DNA of 64,000 bases. It comes from DATFVA01 sp963711455 (GTDB lineage: Bacteria; Bacteroidota; Ignavibacteria; Ignavibacteriales; Ignavibacteriaceae). Position numbers and translations under genes: made by a program. Every line of letters starts with the position of its first letter. Positions within the stretch are counted from its first letter, which is position 1. The stretch lies in assembly GCA_963711455.1 (NCBI GenBank), contig CAVQEH010000006.1, forward strand, positions 806,001 to 870,000, given 5' to 3'. Under the pieces are notes generated by a model. The model was not told the origin of the DNA. It worked only from the letters and a program-made list of their open reading frames with translations, and did no database searches. Positions 50,590 through 59,142 of the stretch are shown here, piece after piece.

Positions 50590-52962
50590 ATGGGGAAAAA
50601 AGAATCAAATACTCTATCTGATGATGAAGTAAAAAATATAGACGCATATTGGCGTGCAGCAAATTATTTATCTGTTGGGCAAATCTATTTATTAGACAAT
50701 CCGTTATTAAAAGAACCACTTAAATTAGAGCATACGAAACCAAGACTTCTTGGTCATTGGGGAACAACTCCCGGACTTAATTTTGTTTATGTTCATCTTA
50801 ACCGACTTATTAAGAAGAATAATTTAAATGCAATCTTCGTTACAGGTCCCGGTCATGGTGGTCCCGGCCTGGTTGCAAATACCTACCTTGAAGGTTCCTA
50901 TACAGAATTTTACCCGAATATCACGAAAGATACAGAAGGGATTAAAAAACTTTTCAAGCAATTTTCTTTTCCGGGAGGAATACCCAGCCACGTTGCTCCT
51001 GAGACACCGGGTTCAATTAATGAAGGCGGGGAACTTGGTTATTCATTACTTCATGCTTATGGTGCCGTTTTCGATAACCCCGATCTCTTAGCCTTTTGTG
51101 TAGTAGGCGATGGCGAAGCGGAGACAGGTGCACTTGCTACAAGCTGGCATTCAAATAAATTCCTGAATCCTGTTAACGATGGAGTTGTTGTTCCTATACT
51201 CCATCTTAATGGTTATAAAATTGCTAATCCAACGGTGCTTGCAAGATTGCCAAAAGAAGAGTTATTAAATCTGTTCAATGGATATGGTTATAAAGTATAT
51301 TTTCTGGAAGGTGATGAACCGGAAAAGATGCATCAGCAGATGGCAGCTACATTGGATGAGGTCCATTCGGAAATTAGTAAAATTCAGCGTGACATTCGCA
51401 AAAATGGTTTTTCTCAAAGACCGCAATTTCCCATGATTATTTTAAAAACTCCCAAAGGATGGACGGGACCAAAAACTGTTGACGGGTTACAAGTTGAAGG
51501 TACATTCAGGTCACACCAGGTTCCTCTCGCAGAATTAGCGACAAAACCGGAACATCTAAAAATTCTTGAAGGATGGATGAAGAGTTATAAGCCTGAAGAA
51601 TTATTTGATGAAAAAGGAACCCTTAGACCCGAATTGGCTGAACTTGCCCCAAAAAGAAATTATAGAATGGGAGCTAATCCGAATGCTAACGGCGGTTTAT
51701 TACTTAAAGATTTGAAGTTACCTGATTTCAGGGATTACGCTGTTGATGTAACCAAACCGGGAACTATAAAAGCAGAGGCTACCCGCATTATGGGGCATCT
51801 TTTAAGAGATATTTTGAAGCTTAATTCTGAAAACAGAAACTTTAGGGTTATGGGTCCTGATGAAGTCAACTCAAATAGGTTAAATGCATTATTCGAAGTA
51901 ACTGACAGAGTCTCTACTGCTGAAATATTACCTGGAGATGATCACATTTCCCACGATGGCAGAGTAATGGAAATTCTGAGTGAGCACGTTTGTCAGGGTT
52001 GGCTTGAAGGATATCTTCTTACGGGCAGACACGGTTTATTCACCTGTTATGAGGCTTTTATTCATATTGTAGATTCTATGTTTAACCAACACGCTAAGTG
52101 GCTTAAAGTAACACGACAGATTCCATGGCGAAGACCAATAGCTTCACTTAATTACCTTCTTACTTCTCATGTATGGAGGCAGGATCATAACGGATTTAGT
52201 CACCAGGATCCTGGTTTCATTGATCATGTTTTAAACAAGAAAGCTGAAATTGTTCGTGTTTATTTACCTCCTGATGCAAACTCACTTCTATCTGTGACAG
52301 ATCATTGTTTAAGAAGCAGGCATTATGTAAATGTAATTGTTGCAGGTAAGCAGCCTGAGCTGCAATGGCTTGATATGGATTCTGCAATTAAACATTGCAC
52401 AGCAGGTATTGGCATCTGGGAATGGGCAAGTAATGACAATGGTTTTGAACCTGATGCTGTGATGGCTTGTGCAGGTGATGTCCCTACCTTAGAAACCCTT
52501 GCTGCGGTAGACATTCTTCGAAGTAATTTTAATGATCTGAAAATTCGTGTAATTAATATTGTTGATCTGATGACTCTTCAGCCTGAGATAGAACACCCGC
52601 ACGGATTACCTGATAAAGAATTCGATTCACTTTTTACAAAAGATAAACCTATAATATTTGCTTTTCATGGTTATCCCTGGTTAATCCACCGCCTAACTTA
52701 CAGAAGAACAAATCACAAAAATTTACATGTAAGAGGTTATAAAGAAGAAGGAACTACTACAACACCTTTTGATATGGTTGTATTAAATGATCTTGACCGC
52801 TTTCATCTTGTTATGGATGTTATAGATCGTGTACCGCAGCTTGAAAAAATCGGAGCACATGTTAAACAGGCAATGAGAAATAAATTGTTGGAGCACAAAG
52901 AATATATCCATAAGTATGGGGCAGACATGCCCGAAATCCTAAATTGGAAATGGTCTTTCTGA
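50590..52962 (+). CDS. xfp: Xylulose-5-phosphate/fructose-6-phosphate phosphoketolase
   Basis: 790 residues, the usual length. Diagnostic sequence includes LLGHWGTTPGLNFVYVHLNR, GPGHGGPGLVANTYLEGSY, the thiamine-diphosphate motif GDGEAETGALATSWHSNKFLNP, and GHLLRDILKLN...RVMGPDEVNSNRL. It splits xylulose-5-phosphate or fructose-6-phosphate with phosphate to acetyl phosphate and an aldose phosphate. AGGAG is upstream of the ATG. No acetate kinase or phosphotransacetylase gene is adjacent, so the acetyl phosphate outlet must lie elsewhere. It appears monocistronic. Confidence 0.96.
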   Translation: MGKKESNTLSDDEVKNIDAYWRAANYLSVGQIYLLDNPLLKEPLKLEHTKPRLLGHWGTTPGLNFVYVHLNRLIKKNNLNAIFVTGPGHGGPGLVANTYLEGSYTEFYPNITKDTEGIKKLFKQFSFPGGIPSHVAPETPGSINEGGELGYSLLHAYGAVFDNPDLLAFCVVGDGEAETGALATSWHSNKFLNPVNDGVVVPILHLNGYKIANPTVLARLPKEELLNLFNGYGYKVYFLEGDEPEKMHQQMAATLDEVHSEISKIQRDIRKNGFSQRPQFPMIILKTPKGWTGPKTVDGLQVEGTFRSHQVPLAELATKPEHLKILEGWMKSYKPEELFDEKGTLRPELAELAPKRNYRMGANPNANGGLLLKDLKLPDFRDYAVDVTKPGTIKAEATRIMGHLLRDILKLNSENRNFRVMGPDEVNSNRLNALFEVTDRVSTAEILPGDDHISHDGRVMEILSEHVCQGWLEGYLLTGRHGLFTCYEAFIHIVDSMFNQHAKWLKVTRQIPWRRPIASLNYLLTSHVWRQDHNGFSHQDPGFIDHVLNKKAEIVRVYLPPDANSLLSVTDHCLRSRHYVNVIVAGKQPELQWLDMDSAIKHCTAGIGIWEWASNDNGFEPDAVMACAGDVPTLETLAAVDILRSNFNDLKIRVINIVDLMTLQPEIEHPHGLPDKEFDSLFTKDKPIIFAFHGYPWLIHRLTYRRTNHKNLHVRGYKEEGTTTTPFDMVVLNDLDRFHLVMDVIDRVPQLEKIGAHVKQAMRNKLLEHKEYIHKYGADMPEILNWKWSF

Positions 52963-53004
52963 AAATATAGAGATATGCTTATAAATAAATATTTAATAAT
53001 TTTA

Positions 53005-53099
53005 ATGTGACAGCTTTGTTTTCTTTTATTGCAAGCTCTATCAATTGCCTGAAGTTAAAAACAATTTTTTAACTCAAGGTTTTATGAGTCCTGTCACAT
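53005..53099 (+). other. Nested inverted repeats after the phosphoketolase gene
   Basis: ATGTGACAG (53005-53013) and CTGTCACAT (53091-53099) are perfect 9-base arms. Inside, GTTAAAAA (53054-53061) and TTTTTAAC (53066-53073) form a hairpin. It may terminate the phosphoketolase transcript or hold regulator half-sites (TGTGA) for the cytochrome genes downstream. The rest of 52963-53257 shows nothing else. Confidence 0.45.
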
Positions 53100-53257
53100 A
53101 AACAATCCTAATCGCCTGCTGAAAGTCGTTTCCCTAAGAAAATTAAGAATCAATTCCCTTAATTATTTTTTTTGTCGATCTGCGCAACATTTTCATTAAC
53201 ACAAATATTTAGATTTTAATTAAGAATTTAAATGATTTAAGTATTAAGGAATAAAAG

Positions 53258-54151
53258 GTGTTCGGTTCAAAATTATATTTTTCTATTCTTATTTCAGCAA
53301 TTATTTTTTTACTACTTTCAACAAATAACAGTTTAGGGAAAAAGACTTCGGCAGAAGTTAATTCGTCATTACCCGATAGTTTATTAGCCGGTAAGCGAAT
53401 ATATGATGAGTATTGTATTGCATGCCATGGTGTTAACGGCAAAGGGGACGGAATTGATGCTAACCAGATGAAAACATTACCAACTGATTTTACATCCGGG
53501 ATGTATAAGTTTAAATCAACACCATTCGGTACCCTGCCAACTGTAGAAGATATTGTTACAACTTTAAAATCAGGAATACGCACAACTGCTATGATACCAC
53601 AGCGACAGCTGGACAACGAAGAAATGCGGCAGGTAGCTGTATATGTATTAGCATTTGCACCTGAAGAAGAAAAAATCGGTACACCAATTGTTTTACCTAC
53701 GAGACCGGAATTTAACAGTACTTTAATTGGAGAGGGAAAAAAAGTGTTCGACAGTAACTGTGCAAGCTGTCATGGTAAAAATGCAAAAGGAGATGGACCA
53801 TCAGCAGATAAACTATTAAACTATAAAGGAAAACCCATTCAACCCGCAAATCTTGCTGAGGTACCTTTAAAGAGAGCAAATACACCCGACTGGATCTATA
53901 GAATTATTAATAACGGGATCGAAGGTACACCTATGCCGCCTTATTTTGGAGCTATAAAACCAAAATATATTTGGGCAATAGTCTGCTATATAGATTCCAT
54001 CAAAAAAGAAAAACTTACCAGCAGAAATAATGGAGGAATGATGGGTATGATGGGTAGCGGAATGATGGGACATCGTCTGGTTGGTGAAGAAAATATAGGG
54101 GCAAGAATTGATATGGCTGCGGCACATGCCTGGATGATGAAAGACAGATGA
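53258..54151 (+). CDS. Dihaem cytochrome c with Met-rich C-terminus
   Basis: 297 residues from GTG 53258, with AAGGA seven bases upstream; the N-terminal hydrophobic segment (LYFSILISAIIFLLLSTNNS) is a signal or anchor. Haem motifs are Cys53-IACH57 and Cys168-ASCH172, each followed by GxxGKGDG or GKNAKGDG as in class I cytochromes c. The tail has GGMMGMMGSGMMGH, a Met-rich stretch that could bind copper. It is first in a co-directional set of cytochrome genes and probably carries electrons in the periplasm. Confidence 0.88.
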   Translation: MFGSKLYFSILISAIIFLLLSTNNSLGKKTSAEVNSSLPDSLLAGKRIYDEYCIACHGVNGKGDGIDANQMKTLPTDFTSGMYKFKSTPFGTLPTVEDIVTTLKSGIRTTAMIPQRQLDNEEMRQVAVYVLAFAPEEEKIGTPIVLPTRPEFNSTLIGEGKKVFDSNCASCHGKNAKGDGPSADKLLNYKGKPIQPANLAEVPLKRANTPDWIYRIINNGIEGTPMPPYFGAIKPKYIWAIVCYIDSIKKEKLTSRNNGGMMGMMGSGMMGHRLVGEENIGARIDMAAAHAWMMKDR

Positions 54152-54210
54152 ATGGATAAATTTAATATCGGCTATAATTTTGTCACGATGGTAACATACA
54201 TAATAAAGAA

Positions 54211-54606
54211 ATGAAATGGTTTAAGACTTTGATTTTATTTATCATTTTTTTGGCGGCAGCTATTTTTATTAATTATATTCCTGCAAAATGCATTCACACA
54301 TTTTATGATTATAAATACCAGACTTCCTCAGGTGAGGGTTTTACAAATTTACTTAATTTTCAGAATCCATTAATTGATAACAGGTCTGATCACAATCTAA
54401 TTTATAGCGTTACAAAAAAATCCGGTATAGAAATTATTAATAATGATGATCTTACTAAGTTCAACCATTTATTAAATCTTGGCAAAACAAAATTAAATAG
54501 AGTAAACCGGGGATTAAAAGATAAAAATAATTTTCGATTAAATATGTTCCTTCCTGGTTTAAGTCAAATCCAAAAGACAGTTCAATCCGAGTTTTTGCTT
54601 ATCTGA
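54211..54606 (+). CDS. Small exported or membrane-anchored protein of unknown function
   Basis: 131 residues. The N-terminus (WFKTLILFIIFLAAAIFINYI) is one hydrophobic segment, and the rest is polar, Asn/Lys-rich and without recognised motifs. There is no haem-binding motif. It lies between two cytochrome genes, 59 bases after the first and 81 before the next, so it may be an accessory subunit. No good ribosome-binding site is seen, so the reading frame is only moderately supported. Confidence 0.55.
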   Translation: MKWFKTLILFIIFLAAAIFINYIPAKCIHTFYDYKYQTSSGEGFTNLLNFQNPLIDNRSDHNLIYSVTKKSGIEIINNDDLTKFNHLLNLGKTKLNRVNRGLKDKNNFRLNMFLPGLSQIQKTVQSEFLLI

Positions 54607-54687
54607 TTACTCAATCTATATTCAAATAACTATTAAAAGCCTTGTTAGAAATAGAAACATAGCTTTTTCAAATCATTGGAGTAAAAA

Positions 54688-55140
54688 ATGAAAATTAGAA
54701 ATATCCTGAGAATAATTTATTTGACAATTATTTCGGTCTTTGCATCCGTATTGTTTTTCGCTCATGCTTCGCCTCAAATATATGAATCCGCACAAGTACA
54801 ACAATCCGATTCAACAAGTTGGAATGCTCCTAAATCTGCGGACTCATTAAAAAATCCTTTAGCGGGAAATTTAAATGCGGTAAAAGATGGAAAAAAATTG
54901 TTCCAGTTATATTGTATTACATGTCATGGCAATGAAGGTAAGGGAAATGGCATTTCTGCGGCGGGTCTCAATCCCAAGCCTGCCGACCTTACACTAAAGA
55001 GAATACAAAAGCAATCTGATGGATCTATGTTCTGGAAGATAACAACAGGCAATCCCCCAATGGTTTCCTGGAAATATACTCTTACAGAAAAACAACGTTG
55101 GGAGTTAGTTGATTATATACGCCAGTTAGCGAAAAAATGA
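54688..55140 (+). CDS. Monohaem cytochrome c
   Basis: 150 residues with N-terminal signal (RNILRIIYLTIISVFASVLFFAHASP) and GGAG before the ATG. One haem site, Cys76-ITCH80, is followed by GNEGKGNG, with the likely distal Met in GNPPMVSW and the closing helix TLTEKQRWELVDYIRQL. It is a class I periplasmic cytochrome. Its stop overlaps the first in-frame ATG of the next gene, so the two are translationally close. Confidence 0.9.
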   Translation: MKIRNILRIIYLTIISVFASVLFFAHASPQIYESAQVQQSDSTSWNAPKSADSLKNPLAGNLNAVKDGKKLFQLYCITCHGNEGKGNGISAAGLNPKPADLTLKRIQKQSDGSMFWKITTGNPPMVSWKYTLTEKQRWELVDYIRQLAKK

Positions 55141-55157
55141 ATATGAAAGGATTTAAC

Positions 55158-56483
55158 ATGAAAATTAAAAAAAGTATGATCCTGTTTATTGTAATAATTG
55201 GTTTAACTTCTATTCCGAATGAATTATTCGCAATTCCAAGTTTTGCACGGCAGACAAATATGTCATGCAATTCCTGCCATACAATTTTCCCGGAGCTGAA
55301 TGCGTTTGGAAGATTGTTTAAACTAAACGGATACACTCTGACGGGAATACAGGCTATTCAATCGACAGATAAAGAAGGAGATGAGACACTCCGTTTAATA
55401 AATATTCCTGAAATCTCATCAATGCTTCAGGCATCTTATACTTATACAAGTAAAAAGCAGCCTGATACTCAAAATAATAATATTTCATTTCCACAGCAGT
55501 TAAGTGTTTTTCTTGCCGGTGAAATTACTCCGAAAATCGGTGGGTTTATCCAGGTAACTTATGATGATCAAAGCGGTTCTTTAGGTTTGGATAATTCAGA
55601 TTTAAGATATGCCAATCAGACTGAATTAGCATCACAGAATTTAATTTATGGAGTTACATTAAATAATAATCCATCTGTTCAGGATATATGGAACAGTACC
55701 CCTGCCTGGGAATTTCCTTATGCCTCCTCTTCGGTAGCACCGGCACCATTTGCTGCTACACTTATTGAAGGAGGTTTGGCTCAGAGTTCAGCCGGTTTAG
55801 GTGCATACGGTCTATGGAATAATTTAATTTACGGTGAAGTTAGTGTTTACAGATCTGCACAGCAGGGAGCTCCGAATCCTCCAAATAGTTCTTCTGCCGG
55901 AGTTATAAAAGCTTTAGCCCCATACTGGAGACTTGCACTTCAAAAACAAATCGGCACGGACTATTTTGAACTTGGTACATATGGTCTGTCCGCTAATATA
56001 TATCCGGCTGGTATATCAGGTTTAACTGATGATTATACCGACATTGGCTTCGACTTAAATTATGAAAAGAATTTGGGAACTAATATGATAACCGCTCATA
56101 CTACCTATATTCATGAGTCTCAAATGTTCAATGCTACTTTAGCTGATTTAGGGAATACATCTAATAATCTTAATTCATTTAAAATTGTCGGAAACTATTA
56201 TCTCCATCAGCAAATCGGTTTTTCGTTAGGCTATTTTTTAATTAACGGCGATGCAATAACTTCTTTGTACACTCCTGAAAGTATTGATGGAAGTGCTAAC
56301 GGAAAACCTGACAGTAATGGATTAATAGCACAATTCAGCTATGTACCGTGGCTGAATACCAAATTTTCAGTTCAGTATGTTGCATACAATAAGTTCAATG
56401 GTGGAAATACAAATTATGACGGTTCAGGCAGGAATGCTTCCGACAACAATACTGTTTATGTTGATAGCTGGATAGCCTTTTAA
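55158..56483 (+). CDS. Monohaem cytochrome fused to outer-membrane beta-barrel (Cyc2-like architecture)
   Basis: 441 residues from ATG 55158, chosen for AAAGGA six bases upstream; an ATG at 55137 overlaps the previous stop. After the signal peptide comes FARQTNMSCNSCHTIFPELNAFGRLFKLNGY with one haem site (Cys37-x2-Cys40-His41). The remaining 380 residues alternate hydrophobic and polar residues (GGFIQVTYDDQS, YFELGTYGLSANIY, YEKNLGTNMITAHTTYIHES) and end in a strand with terminal Phe (YVDSWIAF), as in outer-membrane porins. Cyc2-type iron oxidases share this layout. Whether it oxidises Fe(II), or moves electrons at all, is inference. Confidence 0.8.
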   Translation: MKIKKSMILFIVIIGLTSIPNELFAIPSFARQTNMSCNSCHTIFPELNAFGRLFKLNGYTLTGIQAIQSTDKEGDETLRLINIPEISSMLQASYTYTSKKQPDTQNNNISFPQQLSVFLAGEITPKIGGFIQVTYDDQSGSLGLDNSDLRYANQTELASQNLIYGVTLNNNPSVQDIWNSTPAWEFPYASSSVAPAPFAATLIEGGLAQSSAGLGAYGLWNNLIYGEVSVYRSAQQGAPNPPNSSSAGVIKALAPYWRLALQKQIGTDYFELGTYGLSANIYPAGISGLTDDYTDIGFDLNYEKNLGTNMITAHTTYIHESQMFNATLADLGNTSNNLNSFKIVGNYYLHQQIGFSLGYFLINGDAITSLYTPESIDGSANGKPDSNGLIAQFSYVPWLNTKFSVQYVAYNKFNGGNTNYDGSGRNASDNNTVYVDSWIAF

Positions 56484-56527
56484 AATTTCTGTTTTCCCGG
56501 AAATTCCGGTGACCTTATATTATTAAG

Positions 56528-56557
56528 AAAGGATTGATCCGGTAATGTCAATCCTTT
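56528..56557 (+). terminator. Hairpin terminator between porin-cytochrome and Rieske genes
   Basis: AAAGGATTGA (56528-56537) and TCAATCCTTT (56548-56557) form a perfect 10-bp stem followed by ATTATTTATTTATT. It may separate or attenuate transcription between the cytochrome set and the bc complex. Confidence 0.65.
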
Positions 56558-56587
56558 ATTATTTATTTATTAGTTAGGGTAATATTA

Positions 56588-57122
56588 ATGTTGTCAGATG
56601 ATTCCAATGAAAATAATTCTTCCCATACATCACGACGAAATTTTTTAAAAGTTCTAAGTGGTGTATTCACGGGATTTATTGCTTTAAGTTTAAGTTTCCC
56701 TATGATTGAAAATTTAGTGGGATCAGTCAGTAAAAGGAAAAGCAAATCTTATTCAAAAGTTACTTCTGTTAATTCTGTTCCAGATAATAGCCCGGTAAAT
56801 CTGTCATTTGTTACGATGGAAGAAGATGCCTTCATTAAGAATTTGGAGCAGCATGAAAGTATGGGCGATAAAAAAATCAGATACTGACATTACAGTTTTT
56901 TCACCTATTTGTCCTCATCTCGGATGCAGGTATCAATGGCATTCCGATAGAAATTTATTTATATGCCCTTGTCATCATAGCATATTTAATATTGATGGTA
57001 AAGTCGTTTCAGGACCTTCGCCGAGACCCCTGGATACTTTGCCGGAAAAAATTGAGAATAATTCTCTTTATGTGCTCTGGGAAAGATTTAAACCGGGAAT
57101 TGCCGGTAAAGAATTAATATAG
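56588..57122 (+). CDS. Rieske iron-sulfur protein, split by a frameshift
   Basis: The first frame (56588-56887) gives a twin-arginine signal (SHTSRRNFLKVLSGVFTGFIALSLSFP) and stops after KNLEQHESMGDKK. The second frame carries the cluster-binding boxes CPHLGC (from 56910) and CPCHHS (from 56964) and runs to 57122. Removing one A from the A7 run at 56870-56876 joins them as MGDKKSDTDITVFSPICPHLGC, a normal Rieske protein of about 177 residues. The cause may be a sequencing error, slippage-based expression, or a real mutation. It directly precedes its cytochrome b partner (10-base gap). Confidence 0.85.
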
Positions 57123-57132
57123 GAATAATCAA

Positions 57133-59076
57133 ATGTCCAGAGTTTGGAAATGGATAAACGATAGATTACCGGTTTCAAAAATTCTTCAGCTTGGTTTGGA
57201 TGAAGAAATACCCGGTGGTGCGAGCTTCTTTTTTACTCTCGGTAGCGCAACACTTTTTATCTTTATACTTCAAATGATTACCGGTATATGGCAGCTTTTC
57301 TATTATGTACCAACGGTCGATCATGCATATGACAGCTTAAATTACTATAGATTATTTGTGCCTTACGGATGGTTAATCCATGGTTTACACTATTGGGGAG
57401 CTACTGCAATGGTAGTCCTGGTTGGATTGCATATGCTGAGGGTATTTATCTGGGGTGCTTATAAAAAACCCCGTGAGATGACCTGGTTGATAGGAGTAAT
57501 ATTACTTCTTTTAACTATTGGTATGAGTTTTACAGGTGCAGCTTTACCCTGGGATGAGAGAGGATATTGGGCAGCAGAAGTAGGGACTAGTATTGCTGGG
57601 ACAGTTCCGTTTATAGGAAGCGGTTTAAAATATCTTCTTATTGGCGGAAAGATGATGGGGCAATTAACACTTTCCAGATTTTTTATTCTTCATACTGCAA
57701 TAATACCAGGCATTGCTTTATTAATGATTATTATTCATTTAACAGCTTTCAGAAAATTTGGAAGTGTAGGTCCATGGTCTGAAGAAAAAAGAACGATAAA
57801 AGGCAGCTTCTGGCCTGAACAAGTAAGTAAAGATATCATAGTAATTGTATTATTGTTTTTATTGCTTGTTACATTATCTGCTTTCAATCAGCCGCCGTTC
57901 ACAGGTCCGGCAGATCCGCTTGATACAACCTTTACTCCAAAACCAGAATGGAATTTTCTGTTTTTGTACCAGGCACTTAAGTTTTTTCCCGGTTCATTAG
58001 AAGAAATAGGAACAGTAGGTATTCCTACTTTGGTTATCTTAATTTTTATTTCTCTTCCTTTCTTTGACCGTAAAGCTAAACGGAATCCTTTGAAGAGACC
58101 GGCAATGATGCTGGGAGGTTCTGTATTTCTTATTTTACTTCTGACACTTACAATTACAGGTTACAATAGTAACATTAGTAATATACATATAAAAACAAAA
58201 ATTGCATCAGCAAAACAAGTTAAGTTATCACCTTCGGCTCTTAAAGGAGAAAATATTTTTAATACTTACGGATGTATATCCTGCCATACGATGAGTGGCA
58301 GCGGTGGTAAGGTTGGACCGGTTTTAACCGATGAGTCGCAAACAGGACGCACAAAACAGTGGATAATTGTTCAAATAAAAAATCCCATGAGTCATAATGC
58401 CAAATCACCAATGCCGCCTTTTGTAATGTTAGATAGTACGCAATTAAATGACTTAGCAGATTATTTGTTAAGTCCTCATCCCGAAGCATCGTTAAATTCA
58501 AACAATGCGCAGAATCAATTATCTTCACAACTATCAGGTGTTAGTCCGGCGGGAGATTTACAATCCGCTGCTGTCTCTTCAACTAATAATCCAATCGGCA
58601 ATAACTCTTCTAATCAGACAGGCACTGCAGCAAATATAATAGGTAATGTCGTACACGGTGATTTATTATACCAGCGGGATTGCGAATCTTGCCATGGAAT
58701 TAATGGAAAAGGCGGTGTTCCTAATCCAGGTTCGTCTGAAGGTAATGTACCTTTACTTAATCCGATTGGAAAAAATTTATTCAGTAAAAATCCTCAGACC
58801 TTTGCCGATAATATTGATAGATTCATTCAGCATGGTTCTGTGCCTGAGGGTCCAAATCCACAGCTTAAGATGTTGAATTTTGGTGATTCGCGTACATTAA
58901 CGCAGCAGGAAATAGCAAATATAGAAGCATATATACTAAATCTTAATAATATCAACCGGGCAGAAATACAAATAGCTACATTTAGTCCTGAAGAATATTA
59001 TATAATTATAGCAGGTACATTCCTTTTCATCTCTACCATCTTTATAATTATTATGTACACTAAAAGAAAAGCTTAA
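57133..59076 (+). CDS. Cytochrome b fused to a dihaem cytochrome c domain
   Basis: 647 residues. The b-haem ligands are His86 and His100 (helix B) and His187 and His202 (helix D), with the spacing of b6f/bc1 proteins. Subunit-IV-like helices follow to about residue 350. The quinol-site motif is PEWN (271-274) rather than PEWY. The C-terminal part carries two c-haem sites, Cys381-ISCH385 and Cys517-ESCH521, joined by a Ser/Asn-rich linker, and ends with a transmembrane helix (IIAGTFLFISTIFIIIMY). It would form a quinol:cytochrome c oxidoreductase with the Rieske protein. Fused c domains replace a separate cytochrome c1 or f. Confidence 0.9.
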   Translation: MSRVWKWINDRLPVSKILQLGLDEEIPGGASFFFTLGSATLFIFILQMITGIWQLFYYVPTVDHAYDSLNYYRLFVPYGWLIHGLHYWGATAMVVLVGLHMLRVFIWGAYKKPREMTWLIGVILLLLTIGMSFTGAALPWDERGYWAAEVGTSIAGTVPFIGSGLKYLLIGGKMMGQLTLSRFFILHTAIIPGIALLMIIIHLTAFRKFGSVGPWSEEKRTIKGSFWPEQVSKDIIVIVLLFLLLVTLSAFNQPPFTGPADPLDTTFTPKPEWNFLFLYQALKFFPGSLEEIGTVGIPTLVILIFISLPFFDRKAKRNPLKRPAMMLGGSVFLILLLTLTITGYNSNISNIHIKTKIASAKQVKLSPSALKGENIFNTYGCISCHTMSGSGGKVGPVLTDESQTGRTKQWIIVQIKNPMSHNAKSPMPPFVMLDSTQLNDLADYLLSPHPEASLNSNNAQNQLSSQLSGVSPAGDLQSAAVSSTNNPIGNNSSNQTGTAANIIGNVVHGDLLYQRDCESCHGINGKGGVPNPGSSEGNVPLLNPIGKNLFSKNPQTFADNIDRFIQHGSVPEGPNPQLKMLNFGDSRTLTQQEIANIEAYILNLNNINRAEIQIATFSPEEYYIIIAGTFLFISTIFIIIMYTKRKA

Positions 59077-59142
59077 TGCAGCAGAAATGAATCAGAAGAC
59101 ATTTTGGAGATTGGGTGTGGTCAATTATTTTTTATATTTCAT

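Noticed and set aside
53005..53099. CRP/FNR-type operator formed by TGTGACAG and CTGTCACA
   Set aside because: The half-sites are 77 bases apart, far beyond the six-base spacing of such operators.
56808..57122. Separate gene starting at ATG 56808 for the second half of the Rieske protein
   Set aside because: Its first 20 or so residues are the out-of-frame shadow of the first half, and the cluster-binding part lacks its own signal; a single frameshifted gene explains both halves.
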